DNA of 6,871 bases from Bacillota bacterium (GCA_028282485.1 JANQHU010000385.1:1-6871), one strand, 5' to 3'; numbered from the stretch's first letter, positions 1-6,831 are shown. Numbers and translations: made by a program. The notes: generated by a model not told the origin, from the sequence alone.

Positions 1-161
1 ACTCTGCGCCACAAACCGTAAAGATGGAACAACAAAAAGACGGGGTCTTTGGAGCCAATATCAAAGCTCAAGGTAATGAAGAAATTAATTTCTGCTTCAA
101 AGATGCTGGTGGTAATTGGGATAATAATAATGGTGATAACTGGACCATTTTCCTCCACTAA
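1..161 (+). CDS. C-terminal end of a protein with a CBM25/53-like starch-binding module (partial)
   Basis: Reading the frame whose codons begin at position 3 gives 52 codons open to the left edge, ending in TAA at 159-161. The visible tail contains EINFCFKDAGGNWDNNNG followed by DNW. This is the F-x-D ... WDNN-x-G-x-NW signature of carbohydrate-binding module families 25/53, beta-sandwich domains that bind starch or maltooligosaccharides through exposed aromatic residues. The two Trp residues and the Asn run are the family's most recognisable part. The module reaches the stop codon with only a few residues after it, so it is the extreme C-terminus, as is common in secreted amylases and pullulanases. 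The catalytic part, if any, lies outside the window, so it could equally be a stand-alone binding protein. The gene is convergent with the kinase gene and is followed by a hairpin terminator. Confidence 0.75.
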   Translation, partial: SAPQTVKMEQQKDGVFGANIKAQGNEEINFCFKDAGGNWDNNNGDNWTIFLH

Positions 162-188
162 TAGTTATTTGATCCCCAAAAATTTTTA

Positions 189-250
189 GAAACAGGGAAT
201 ATAAAGTAGACTTTAGTCATGCTTTGATCCCTGTTTCTCTTTCTTATTTT
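189..250. terminator. Bidirectional terminator hairpin between convergent genes
   Basis: GAAACAGGGA at 189-198 pairs perfectly with TCCCTGTTTC at 228-237 (10 bp). A short inner AAAG/CTTT pairing (203-206 with 222-225) tightens the loop. On the + strand the stem is followed by the T-rich tract 238-250, serving the CBM gene. On the - strand it is followed by TAAAAATTTTTG, serving the kinase gene that ends at 271. The loop is long (~29 nt) and only one arm is moderately GC-rich, so efficiency is uncertain, but placement between two convergent stops fits a shared terminator. Confidence 0.75.
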
Positions 251-270
251 TACAAAATATATTAATTTTA

Positions 271-1959
271 TTACCAACGAGAACGAAAAATTGAGATAAT
301 TAATCCTACAATCACAATTCCCGCGATAACTAGGCTAATTCTTAAAAAATTTAAATTTAACGAATAATTTACCGCTGGGCCACTGGCGTTCAAACTAGAG
401 CTGATTAAAATGGCGGCAATAATAATACTGACGGCTAACAAGATTACACTAAAGGAAAGGCGGTTAATCATCCCATCGGTTCTCTGTTCGAGCCGATCAA
501 TGTCTTTAATTTTCAGTTGTATCGTTAATTCATCATTATCACTTTTGCTCAAGAGATTTATGAGGTATCCTGGTAGCTCTTTAAAAAGACTTCCATAATC
601 AACCAAGCTACCATACATTTCTTTACCAATGCTCGCGGGAGAGTAGACTTCAAAAATAAGCTTTTTGGAGAGGGGCTCGGCAAGCTCCATAATACTAAGA
701 CTCGGATCCAGCTTTTCCACTACCCCTTCTAAAATCACTAAAGTTTTAGCCAGTAAAGCAAATTCTTCCGGAATAAAAATTTGATAAGAAAACGCAATGC
801 GAAAGATTTCTTGAAAGACTTGGCCCATTTTTATTTGGGGTAAAGGCACTGCTAAATATTTATCCCGGAGTCGGTTAATCTCTTTTTCTAAGACCTTGAC
901 ATTGATACGGGGAGCAGTGGGATCTAATTCTAAAATAGCTTGTACCAATAATCTGCTATTCTTAAAAACAACCCCCAGCATCATTCGGACGAGAAGATTC
1001 TTCCGTTCTTCGTTAATTCTGCCGACCATCCCTAAATCTAAAAAAACCACCGTCTCATCCGGTAGAATCATTAAATTGCCCGGATGGGGGTCTCCGTGAA
1101 AGAATCCGTCTTGTAGAATCTGGTGTAAAATAGCATCAGAAATTCTTCGGGCAATTAGTTTAGGGCTGAATCCTTGGTTAGTCATCATTTCCAGCTCACT
1201 TAACCGATAGCCATTAATATACTCCATAGTTAATATGCGCTGGGAAGTCTTTTGCCAATAAATCAAGGGTACTTTGATCCCGGTCTGGGCAGCAAAATTT
1301 CTTTTGAACTTTTCGGCATTTTCTCCCTCGATCTGAAAATCCAGTTCCTGCCTCAAGATATCGGCAAACTCGGTAACAATTCTGCTAAAGCTGTATAATT
1401 TGCCATACTTTGTATAGGAATCCACCCAATGAGCCAGATCTTGTAAGATAGTGATATCCTGCTTAATGGCAGTTTGGATCCCCGGCCTTTGGACCTTGAC
1501 CACCACTTGTTCCCCCGAGGGGAGCCGGGCCACATGAACTTGAGCAATGGAAGCTCCGGCTATCGGCGTTGATTTAAATTCGGTAAAGAGATTTTCCAGG
1601 GTATCTCCCAGTTCACTTTCAATCAATTCTTTGACCTCTGCAAAAGGAAAAGGCTTTACCCCGTACTGCAACTCTTCCAGCTCACTAATAATTTCCTCGG
1701 GTAATAGATCCTTACGTGTGCTAAGCAGTTGCCCCAACTTTACAAAAGTGGTCCCTAATTCTTCAAAAGATTCACGTAAGCGTCGCCCAATAGATTGCGG
1801 GGTATTTAGCTTGGCTGTGTCTTGCAAACTTTTATGCCATTTTATATTTAAATGCTTTAAGACGCCTAATTGGTCCATAAAAGTACCAAAACCATGCTTG
1901 ACCAAAACCAAGATTATCTGGCGATATCTTTTCATTTGTTCGTATTTGCGAATTATCAA
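271..1959 (-). CDS. UbiB/ABC1/AarF (ADCK) family atypical kinase, membrane-anchored
   Basis: The 562-residue product carries the motifs of the UbiB atypical kinase-like family in order: KxGQ (K74-Q77, in FVKLGQLLSTR), the Ala-rich nucleotide loop as AGAS (134-137), the ATP-site lysine K155 in VVVKVQRPG, the ExD motif (E205-L-D207), the catalytic-loop signature HGDPHPGN (288-295), and the metal-binding Asp in D308-L-G (DFG in many relatives). Two hydrophobic helices near 502-523 and 537-557 end the protein, matching the C-terminal membrane hairpin of UbiB; length is typical. In proteobacteria and mitochondria the family supports ubiquinone synthesis with ATPase activity. In Gram-positive anaerobes the substrate is not settled, so I give no symbol. 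The start is TTG at 1959-1957, chosen because AAGGGA (1967-1972) lies 7 nt upstream. The next in-frame ATG (1935-1933, residue 9) has no visible ribosome binding site. No adjacent quinone-synthesis gene is seen. Confidence 0.93.
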   Translation of the reverse strand: MIIRKYEQMKRYRQIILVLVKHGFGTFMDQLGVLKHLNIKWHKSLQDTAKLNTPQSIGRRLRESFEELGTTFVKLGQLLSTRKDLLPEEIISELEELQYGVKPFPFAEVKELIESELGDTLENLFTEFKSTPIAGASIAQVHVARLPSGEQVVVKVQRPGIQTAIKQDITILQDLAHWVDSYTKYGKLYSFSRIVTEFADILRQELDFQIEGENAEKFKRNFAAQTGIKVPLIYWQKTSQRILTMEYINGYRLSELEMMTNQGFSPKLIARRISDAILHQILQDGFFHGDPHPGNLMILPDETVVFLDLGMVGRINEERKNLLVRMMLGVVFKNSRLLVQAILELDPTAPRINVKVLEKEINRLRDKYLAVPLPQIKMGQVFQEIFRIAFSYQIFIPEEFALLAKTLVILEGVVEKLDPSLSIMELAEPLSKKLIFEVYSPASIGKEMYGSLVDYGSLFKELPGYLINLLSKSDNDELTIQLKIKDIDRLEQRTDGMINRLSFSVILLAVSIIIAAILISSSLNASGPAVNYSLNLNFLRISLVIAGIVIVGLIISIFRSRW

Positions 1960-1981
1960 AGAATCATCCCTTAAATTTTTT

Positions 1982-1999
1982 AAAAAGCGATAGCTTTTT
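1982..1999. other. Small AT-rich hairpin in the kinase-gene leader
   Basis: AAAAAGC (1982-1988) and GCTTTTT (1993-1999) form a 7-bp stem with a GATA loop just upstream of the kinase ribosome binding site. On the + strand it runs into a T tract; on the - strand it lies in the 5' leader. Only two G-C pairs are present, so it may be without function. Confidence 0.3.
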
Positions 2000-2013
2000 T
2001 TTAAATAAAATAG

Positions 2014-2045
2014 AAAAGGTATCCTTATATTTAAGATACCTCTTT
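2014..2045 (-). terminator. Terminator-like hairpin after the orphan gene
   Basis: AGGTAT (2017-2022) pairs with ATACCT (2036-2041), and CTTA (2024-2027) with TAAG (2032-2035) around a TATT loop, leaving C2023 bulged. Three further A-T pairs are possible beyond bulged C2042. Read on the - strand the stem is followed by TTTTCTATTTT, as in an intrinsic terminator for the orphan gene ending at 2131. The stem is AT-rich. It lies downstream of a TATAAT box, so it may instead, or also, sit at the 5' end of the kinase transcript. Confidence 0.5.
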
Positions 2046-2051
2046 GATAAA

Positions 2052-2057
2052 ATTATA
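2052..2057 (-). promoter_or_regulatory. Putative -10 box for the kinase gene
   Basis: A perfect TATAAT on the - strand, 93 bases before the TTG start. The -35 at 17-bp spacing is poor (an AT-only TTTTAT-like hexamer). A TTGAAA further upstream is too far from this box and is 15 bp from an alternative TATAAA. In such AT-rich DNA a TATAAT can arise by chance. It is the only clear candidate between the orphan stop and the kinase start. Confidence 0.4.
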
Positions 2058-2130
2058 TCATTTTTTATAATTAAATAAAAATCTTTTCAAAAATTTTATT
2101 TTCAACAAATCGACGACTATAACTATTTGC

Positions 2131-3246
2131 TCAACAAATTTTTCCAATCCCTATAATCTTGGATCTAAAAAATTCCTCTATGCCCCAATTTGTATATGTT
2201 TCAAGTATATTTTGACTTCTTTTATTATTTTTATCATGGTCTAAATTTTTTGCTATTTTTTCTCCTTTATTCATTTCTTCTAATACTTTTTTAAAAATTT
2301 GGTTTAAATTAAAAGTGGTATAACCTTTTGTCTGATTCACAAATATTGGATCACCAAAAAAATCTGTAAATAAATTTTGTAATCTCAACCATTCATCATT
2401 AACCTTGCTAATCTTTTCAAACTCTATTGCTTTATTCACTATTTTTTTCTTATCTAAATTAACTATAGTAGCGTAGTTATTAGCAGCGCAGGTAGCGAAC
2501 CCTTTATTTTTAAATATATGTATATCAACCTTGCCTTCATTTTCTTCAGCATTATTTTGGTATTCTGTTATTTTTCCTTTATCACTACTAATTTCGTATA
2601 ATAATTTCATTACAATTGGTAATTCTAATCCAGTATTTTTTATTATCATATTTACAGTTTTAAGCATTTGTTTTTTCAAATATTTAAGAGCTATCTCAGC
2701 ATGTTGATGTTCAATAGAATCAAGGGGTTTATTTTCTGCAAATAATTTGGCAGTAAAAATTTCTTCTATTTGTTCTTTTCTATCAGGAATAATATCTTTT
2801 TTTTGATACTCCTTATATAATTGTTGATAATTAAGGGGGCGCTTTTTCTTTACACAATTAGGCGAAATAGCACTATCTCGGGATGTAAAATTTTTTTGCT
2901 GTTCTGTCGGCATTGCTTTTGGTGATTTATGCAAAGGTAATTCTGGGGTATTACCTTGGTTATTATTGTTATCTTTATCTTTAACTTTAACCAAGTTAAT
3001 AAACTTGTTCAACAAATAATTGAACACTTCTTCTTTAGTTACTTTAATTTGATTATTTATTAATTCTTTTGAATTTATATATTGCAAACTATCACCTTTA
3101 ACTCTTGTTTGTTGACCATTCACCCCTCCAATCTCCATACCACCTGGTCCAGAACCTGCTACAGGTCTTTTAATACTATTACCAACCCTTCCTGGCCCAG
3201 GCTTCTTTCTAATAGAATCTATAGAACCTACTCCATCAATACTCAT
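2131..3246 (-). CDS. Orphan protein of unknown function, 371 aa
   Basis: I do not recognise this protein. Residues 1-50 are rich in Gly, Pro, Arg and Lys with no hydrophobic signal. Residues ~50-90 (GDSLQYINSKEL onward) look helical; ~90-135 is an Asn/Lys/Gln/Pro-rich linker with an NNNN run; ~136-371 is a charged, probably mainly helical globular region with a few aromatic stretches (NDEWLRLQNLFTDFF). There is no transmembrane helix, signal peptide, Walker motif or nuclease motif that I can see. Cysteines are few (131, 253, 371). ATG 3246-3244 is preceded by GAGGAGG (3257-3263), 10 nt away. The TTG one codon earlier (3249-3247, 7 nt spacing) is an equally possible start and adds one residue. 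Two sampled 60-base stretches (2221-2280, 2401-2460) hold 12 and 14 G+C, against 26 in a sampled ileS stretch (4441-4500), so base use is unlike its neighbours. A strong ribosome binding site, its own promoter and a 371-codon open frame argue that it is real. Confidence 0.85.
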   Translation of the reverse strand: MSIDGVGSIDSIRKKPGPGRVGNSIKRPVAGSGPGGMEIGGVNGQQTRVKGDSLQYINSKELINNQIKVTKEEVFNYLLNKFINLVKVKDKDNNNNQGNTPELPLHKSPKAMPTEQQKNFTSRDSAISPNCVKKKRPLNYQQLYKEYQKKDIIPDRKEQIEEIFTAKLFAENKPLDSIEHQHAEIALKYLKKQMLKTVNMIIKNTGLELPIVMKLLYEISSDKGKITEYQNNAEENEGKVDIHIFKNKGFATCAANNYATIVNLDKKKIVNKAIEFEKISKVNDEWLRLQNLFTDFFGDPIFVNQTKGYTTFNLNQIFKKVLEEMNKGEKIAKNLDHDKNNKRSQNILETYTNWGIEEFFRSKIIGIGKIC

Positions 3247-3256
3247 CAAACCTGAA

Positions 3257-3263
3257 CCTCCTC
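3257..3263 (-). promoter_or_regulatory. Strong ribosome binding site of the orphan gene
   Basis: GAGGAGG on the - strand, 7 nt before a TTG and 10 nt before the adjoining in-frame ATG. It supports translation of the orphan gene and fixes its start to one of these two neighbouring codons. Confidence 0.85.
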
Positions 3264-3321
3264 AAAAAAAATTTAATTAATATCTCTGATTATCCTTTAT
3301 ATACTTAATAATCTGATCTTA

Positions 3322-3350
3322 ATTATAACATTAATTTAAAATTATTACAA
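3322..3350 (-). promoter_or_regulatory. Sigma-A type promoter of the orphan gene
   Basis: On the - strand TTGTAA (3350-3345) and TATAAT (3327-3322) are separated by exactly 17 bp, a near-consensus vegetative promoter. Initiation would fall near 3315, giving a leader of roughly 70 nt before the ATG at 3246. The gene therefore appears to be transcribed independently of ileS. Confidence 0.75.
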
Positions 3351-3359
3351 TTTCATTCC

Positions 3360-3393
3360 AAAAAACGGCAGAAAGACTTCCGGCCTCCCACCG
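3360..3393 (-). terminator. G.U-rich terminator hairpin with six U
   Basis: In the RNA read from the - strand, the arm starting CGGTGGGAGG (3393-3384) pairs with CTTTCTGCCG (3375-3366), giving ten pairs of which four are G.U, around an 8-nt loop. Six consecutive T follow (3365-3360). Because the wobbles become C/A mismatches in the opposite RNA, this stem works only for leftward transcription. An alternative short pairing is CCGG with CCGG. It lies just before the orphan promoter, about 130 bases after the ileS terminator, with no obvious gene of its own. Confidence 0.6.
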
Positions 3394-3521
3394 GGGTTTT
3401 ATTTGATATGAACTAGTTTTTTATATATGGGGTATCTTTCTTTTTGAACTTAGTTGCAAGAATAGCCGATAGATTTTAACGGTTACCATAAATTTTATCA
3501 GCATAACCTTCTTTAATTAAG

Positions 3522-3576
3522 ACTTAAAAAAATAAGAGGCTAACTCCAAAAAACCATTTTGCAGATAACCTCTTAT
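3522..3576 (-). terminator. Intrinsic terminator of ileS
   Basis: ATAAGAGG (3532-3539) pairs with CCTCTTAT (3569-3576), 8 bp. Further T-A, A-T, C-G and T-A pairs continue inward across mismatches. On the - strand the stem is followed by TTTTTTT with a preceding TTA, 29 bases after the ileS stop. Position and form fit a Rho-independent terminator for ileS. Confidence 0.8.
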
Positions 3577-3604
3577 ATTTTTCAAAAAATTGTTAGCTCA
3601 TTTT

Positions 3605-6600
3605 TTAGTGTTTCACCACTACGAAAGTCACTTGCTCACCATTAATATTCCACTCTTTAGCATAACCTTCCGGCTGGCCGAGGGTGATTTGGTCAGCTAA
3701 GACTTCCTCGGCGATCATTTGGTTATTAGCAGCAATTATTGCCGTGATCCGGGCATTATCACCATAATATAACTGAATATGATCCTGCACTTCAAAGCCG
3801 GCTTCTTTGCGCATAGTTTGCACTTTGCTAATAATTTCCCGCACAAAGCCTTCCTCGATCAGCGCTTCCGTCAGATTGGTATCCAAAACTACGGTTAACT
3901 CCTTTGCTGTTTCCGAAATGAAATCTTCTTTTTGGATCGTTTCAATCAAGACTTCGCTTTCCGCAAGGTCTACCTCCGTTCCTGCTACTGTTAAGGTAAT
4001 TTGCTCCCCTCTCTGCAAAGCGGCTACCACTTCGCTCCCATCCAACTCTGCTAAAGCCGGAGCTATTTGGGGAACTAATTTGCCATACCTGGGCCCCAAG
4101 AGTTTTAACTGCGGTTTGATCCGATAAGCAATAAACTTACTGGCATCGGCTACAAAAGTAACTTCTTTGACGTTTAATTCTTCTGCTACTAATTCTTTAA
4201 ACATTTGCGGCAACTCAAAAGGGGCTTGAATATACATGGTAGCAATGGGTTGACGGTTTTTAATATTAGCTGTATTGCGGCAAGACCGCCCTAAGACGAC
4301 TACCTTTAACACCAAATCCATATTCTTTTCTAATTCTCGATCCACAAACTGCTCATTGACCACCGGAAAATCACATAAATGAACACTCGCCGGGGCATCA
4401 AAGGCGGTATTTTGAACTAGATTCCCATAAATCGCTTCCGCCAAAAAGGGGACAAAGGGAGCCGCTAGCTTAATTACTTGCTCCAAAACATGATATAAGG
4501 TAAGATAAGCATTAATCTTATCTTGATTAGTCTCTTTCTGCCAGAACCGTTCCCGGGAACGCCGCACGTACCAGTTACTTAACTCATCTACAAACTCCTG
4601 AATTGCGCGGGCCGATTCCGTTATCTTATAATTTTCTAAATTATGGTCTACTAGCCGGATTAAAGAATTTAATTTGGACAAAACCCACTTATCAATTACG
4701 GCTAGTTTATCATATTCGAGACAATACTCCGCCGGATTAAACTGGTCAATATTAGCATACAAAACGTAAAAAGCATAGGTATTCCAAAGGGTTCCCATAA
4801 ACTTGCGCTGACTCTCACTAACTGCTTCTTCATAAAAACGGCTCGGTAACCACGGGGCACTGTTGACGTAAAAATACCAACGCACCGCATCCGCCCCTTG
4901 CTTATCTAACACCTGCCAGGGATCAACTACATTTCCTTTATGTTTACTCATCTTCTGGCCGTCTTTATCATTCACATGACCGAGAACAATCACATTTTTG
5001 AAAGGTGGTTCGTCAAAAAGGAGGGTGGCAATTGCCAGCAGGGTATAAAACCACCCTCGGGTTTGATCAATGGCTTCACTAATGAAGTCCGCTGGAAAAT
5101 TATCCCGAAAAATGGCTTCGTTTTCAAAAGGATAATGCCACTGGGCAAAAGGCATGGAGCCAGAATCAAACCAACAGTCAATTACTTCAGCCACCCGTTT
5201 CATCTTGCCGGTTTGACAGGCCGGGCAGTTTAAAAGAATATTATCAATATAAGGTTTATGCAACTCAATATCTTCTGGAACTGCTTCCCCCATTTCCTTT
5301 AACTCGGCAATACTTCCGATGACGTGCCGTTGGCCACAAGCACACTCCCAGATAGGAAGAGGAGTTCCCCAGTAACGGGAACGACTCAAGCCCCAGTCAA
5401 CTACATTTTCTAAAAAGTTACCCATCCGGCCTTCCCGAATATTCTCAGGGAGCCAGTTAATTTGATTACTATTTTTTAAGAGCTTTTCTTTGACAGCAGT
5501 CATTTTAATAAACCAGGTATCCATAGCGTAATACAGTAGATGAGTATCACACCGCCAACAAAAGGGATAAGAATGTTCGTAATCCATCTTTTTATAAAGC
5601 AACTCTCGCTGCGCTAGATTTTTGATGATTAAGGGATCCGCTTCTTTCACAAAGAGGCCCTGCCACGGCTCGACCGCTTCAATAAAGGTTCCCTGCTCAT
5701 TAACAAGCTGGACAAAAGGAAGATTATACTCCCGGCCCACTTTGGCATCATCCTCTCCAAAGGCTGGAGCCGTATGCACAATTCCCGTTCCATCGGTCAG
5801 GGTGACAAAGTCGCCCCCGGCCACATAAAAAGCTTTCTGCTCAACTTGAGCAAAATCAAAGAGAGGTTTGTATTCGAGGCCAAGTAACTCCTGGCCTAGC
5901 ATCTTTTCGAGAATCTCGTATTCCTCGCCTAAAACTGCTTCTACTAGAGCTTCGGCCAAGATATAAACTGTTTCTCCTTGCTGAACCCTGACGTAATTTT
6001 CCCTCGGATTAACCGTTAAGGCCACGTTGGAAGGTAAGGTCCAGGGGGTTGTGGTCCAGGCTAGTAAAAATTCCCGGGGCTTATCTTTTACCGCAAACTT
6101 CACGTAAATGGAGGCTTCTTTTACATCTTTATAGCCTTGGGCCACCTCGTGGCTCGATAAAGAAGTCCCACAGCGGGGGCAATAAGGAATGATTTTATGC
6201 CCTTTATAAAGCAGATCTTCTTCCCAGATTTTTTTGATCGCCCACCAGACCGACTCAATATAATTATTATCGTAGGTAACGTATGGGTTTTCCATGTCTG
6301 CCCAAAAACCCACCCGAGCACTCATTTGTTCCCATTCGTTTTTATACTTCCAGACACTCTGTTTACAGCTTTTAATAAAGGGCTCTACCCCATAAGTCTC
6401 AATTTCTGGCTTACCATTAATTCCCAACTGTTTTTCAACTTCTAATTCGACTGGTAAACCATGGGTATCCCAACCAGCTTTCCTTAATACTTGATAGCCC
6501 TTCATGGTTTTATAACGGGGGATAATATCTTTAATGACCCGAGTTAGGATATGGCCAATATGAGGTTTGCCGTTAGCCGTAGGCGGTCCGTCGTAAAAGG

Positions 6601-6724
6601 TAAAGACGGGTTTGCCGACTCGATTTGCAATGCTTTTGGCAAAGACCTGCTCCTTTTGCCAAAATTCTAAAACCTCTTTTTCTCGAGCTACGAAGTTTAA
6701 GTCGGTTGAGACCTTTTTATACAT
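3605..6724 (-). CDS. ileS: Isoleucyl-tRNA synthetase, long (type 2, eukaryote-like) form
   Basis: This cytoplasmic class I synthetase of 1039 residues activates isoleucine with ATP and attaches it to tRNA-Ile. The catalytic signatures are HIGH (55-58, in GKPHIGH) and KMSKH (591-595), the latter in place of textbook KMSKS. GWDTHGLP (84-91) and DQTRGWFY (553-560) are further core landmarks. The CP1 editing domain, which removes mischarged valine, is intact, with the Thr-rich TTTPWT (224-229) and HTAPAFGEDD (317-326). Cys pairs at 182/185, 389/392 and 500/503 are metal-binding candidates. An anticodon-binding helical domain follows (~670-830, with ELSNWYVRRSRERFW), then a long C-terminal extension. 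Length and lack of the C-terminal zinc finger of the ~920-residue type 1 enzyme place it in the type 2 group. The start is ATG 6724-6722, with GGAGG (6733-6737) 8 nt upstream. A longer in-frame reading to 6811 would run into the promoter and terminator. Stop is at 3607-3605. It is monocistronic by its flanking signals. Confidence 0.97.
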   Translation of the reverse strand: MYKKVSTDLNFVAREKEVLEFWQKEQVFAKSIANRVGKPVFTFYDGPPTANGKPHIGHILTRVIKDIIPRYKTMKGYQVLRKAGWDTHGLPVELEVEKQLGINGKPEIETYGVEPFIKSCKQSVWKYKNEWEQMSARVGFWADMENPYVTYDNNYIESVWWAIKKIWEEDLLYKGHKIIPYCPRCGTSLSSHEVAQGYKDVKEASIYVKFAVKDKPREFLLAWTTTPWTLPSNVALTVNPRENYVRVQQGETVYILAEALVEAVLGEEYEILEKMLGQELLGLEYKPLFDFAQVEQKAFYVAGGDFVTLTDGTGIVHTAPAFGEDDAKVGREYNLPFVQLVNEQGTFIEAVEPWQGLFVKEADPLIIKNLAQRELLYKKMDYEHSYPFCWRCDTHLLYYAMDTWFIKMTAVKEKLLKNSNQINWLPENIREGRMGNFLENVVDWGLSRSRYWGTPLPIWECACGQRHVIGSIAELKEMGEAVPEDIELHKPYIDNILLNCPACQTGKMKRVAEVIDCWFDSGSMPFAQWHYPFENEAIFRDNFPADFISEAIDQTRGWFYTLLAIATLLFDEPPFKNVIVLGHVNDKDGQKMSKHKGNVVDPWQVLDKQGADAVRWYFYVNSAPWLPSRFYEEAVSESQRKFMGTLWNTYAFYVLYANIDQFNPAEYCLEYDKLAVIDKWVLSKLNSLIRLVDHNLENYKITESARAIQEFVDELSNWYVRRSRERFWQKETNQDKINAYLTLYHVLEQVIKLAAPFVPFLAEAIYGNLVQNTAFDAPASVHLCDFPVVNEQFVDRELEKNMDLVLKVVVLGRSCRNTANIKNRQPIATMYIQAPFELPQMFKELVAEELNVKEVTFVADASKFIAYRIKPQLKLLGPRYGKLVPQIAPALAELDGSEVVAALQRGEQITLTVAGTEVDLAESEVLIETIQKEDFISETAKELTVVLDTNLTEALIEEGFVREIISKVQTMRKEAGFEVQDHIQLYYGDNARITAIIAANNQMIAEEVLADQITLGQPEGYAKEWNINGEQVTFVVVKH

Positions 6725-6732
6725 GCTTCTTT

Positions 6733-6737
6733 CCTCC
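6733..6737 (-). promoter_or_regulatory. Ribosome binding site that decides the ileS start
   Basis: GGAGG on the - strand lies 8 nt before the ATG at 6724. This fixes the protein start at MYKKVSTDLNF rather than at an upstream in-frame ATG (6811), which would add 29 residues unlike any synthetase N-terminus. Confidence 0.9.
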
Positions 6738-6746
6738 AAAATTAAC

Positions 6747-6775
6747 ATTATATAACAATAAAAACTTAAATCCAA
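6747..6775 (-). promoter_or_regulatory. Sigma-A type promoter of ileS
   Basis: TTGGAT (6775-6770) and TATAAT (6752-6747) on the - strand are separated by 17 bp. Initiation near 6740 would leave a leader of only about 15-20 nt carrying the GGAGG. It lies downstream of the strong hairpin, so ileS can be read independently of the upstream gene. Confidence 0.65.
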
Positions 6776-6792
6776 TACAAACCAATGACAAG

Positions 6793-6828
6793 AAAAACCT
6801 CTCTCCCACAAATTATGGGATAGAGAGG
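6793..6828 (-). terminator. Strong terminator-like hairpin upstream of ileS
   Basis: On the - strand CCTCTCT pairs with AGAGAGG (6822-6828 with 6798-6804), then, past a two-base AT bulge, CCCA with TGGG (6816-6819 with 6805-6808) around a 7-nt loop. Five T follow (6797-6793). It is the most stable hairpin in the window and would stop leftward transcription about 70 bases before the ileS start. It may be the terminator of the gene to the right, or the terminator half of an attenuator. Confidence 0.75.
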
Positions 6829-6831
6829 TAG

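Larger units (their letters stand above)
3250..3604. other. Intergenic stretch between ileS and the orphan gene
   Basis: This 355-base gene-free stretch holds, in the leftward direction of transcription, the ileS terminator (3522-3576), an unexplained ~120-base segment (3400-3520), the G.U-rich terminator (3360-3393), the orphan promoter (3322-3350) and its ribosome binding site (3257-3263). The unexplained segment has no usable open frame on either strand that I would call a gene. It contains one short frame without a start codon, 3476-3523 (-), that echoes the ileS C-terminus. Confidence 0.6.

Noticed and set aside
1547..1993. 148-codon open frame on the + strand opposite the kinase gene
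   Set aside because: It is antisense to the well-supported UbiB-like coding region, with Ser-rich shadow composition and no motif. The same applies to the other small frames opposite ileS and the kinase.
3360..3400. Riboswitch aptamer in front of the orphan gene
   Set aside because: The GC-rich block is explained by a single terminator-like stem, lies upstream of the orphan promoter and therefore outside its mRNA, and shows no multi-stem conserved core that I recognise.
2131..3604. Insertion sequence or phage fragment around the orphan gene
   Set aside because: I see no transposase, no terminal inverted repeats and no target duplication. The short TCAACAAAT copies at 2102-2110 and 2131-2139 are too short and AT-rich to mean anything.
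6725..6811. Upstream ATG extension of ileS by 29 residues
   Set aside because: The extension overlaps the promoter and the loop region of the hairpin, has no ribosome binding site and adds Cys/Trp-rich residues unlike synthetase N-termini. The GGAGG points to 6724.
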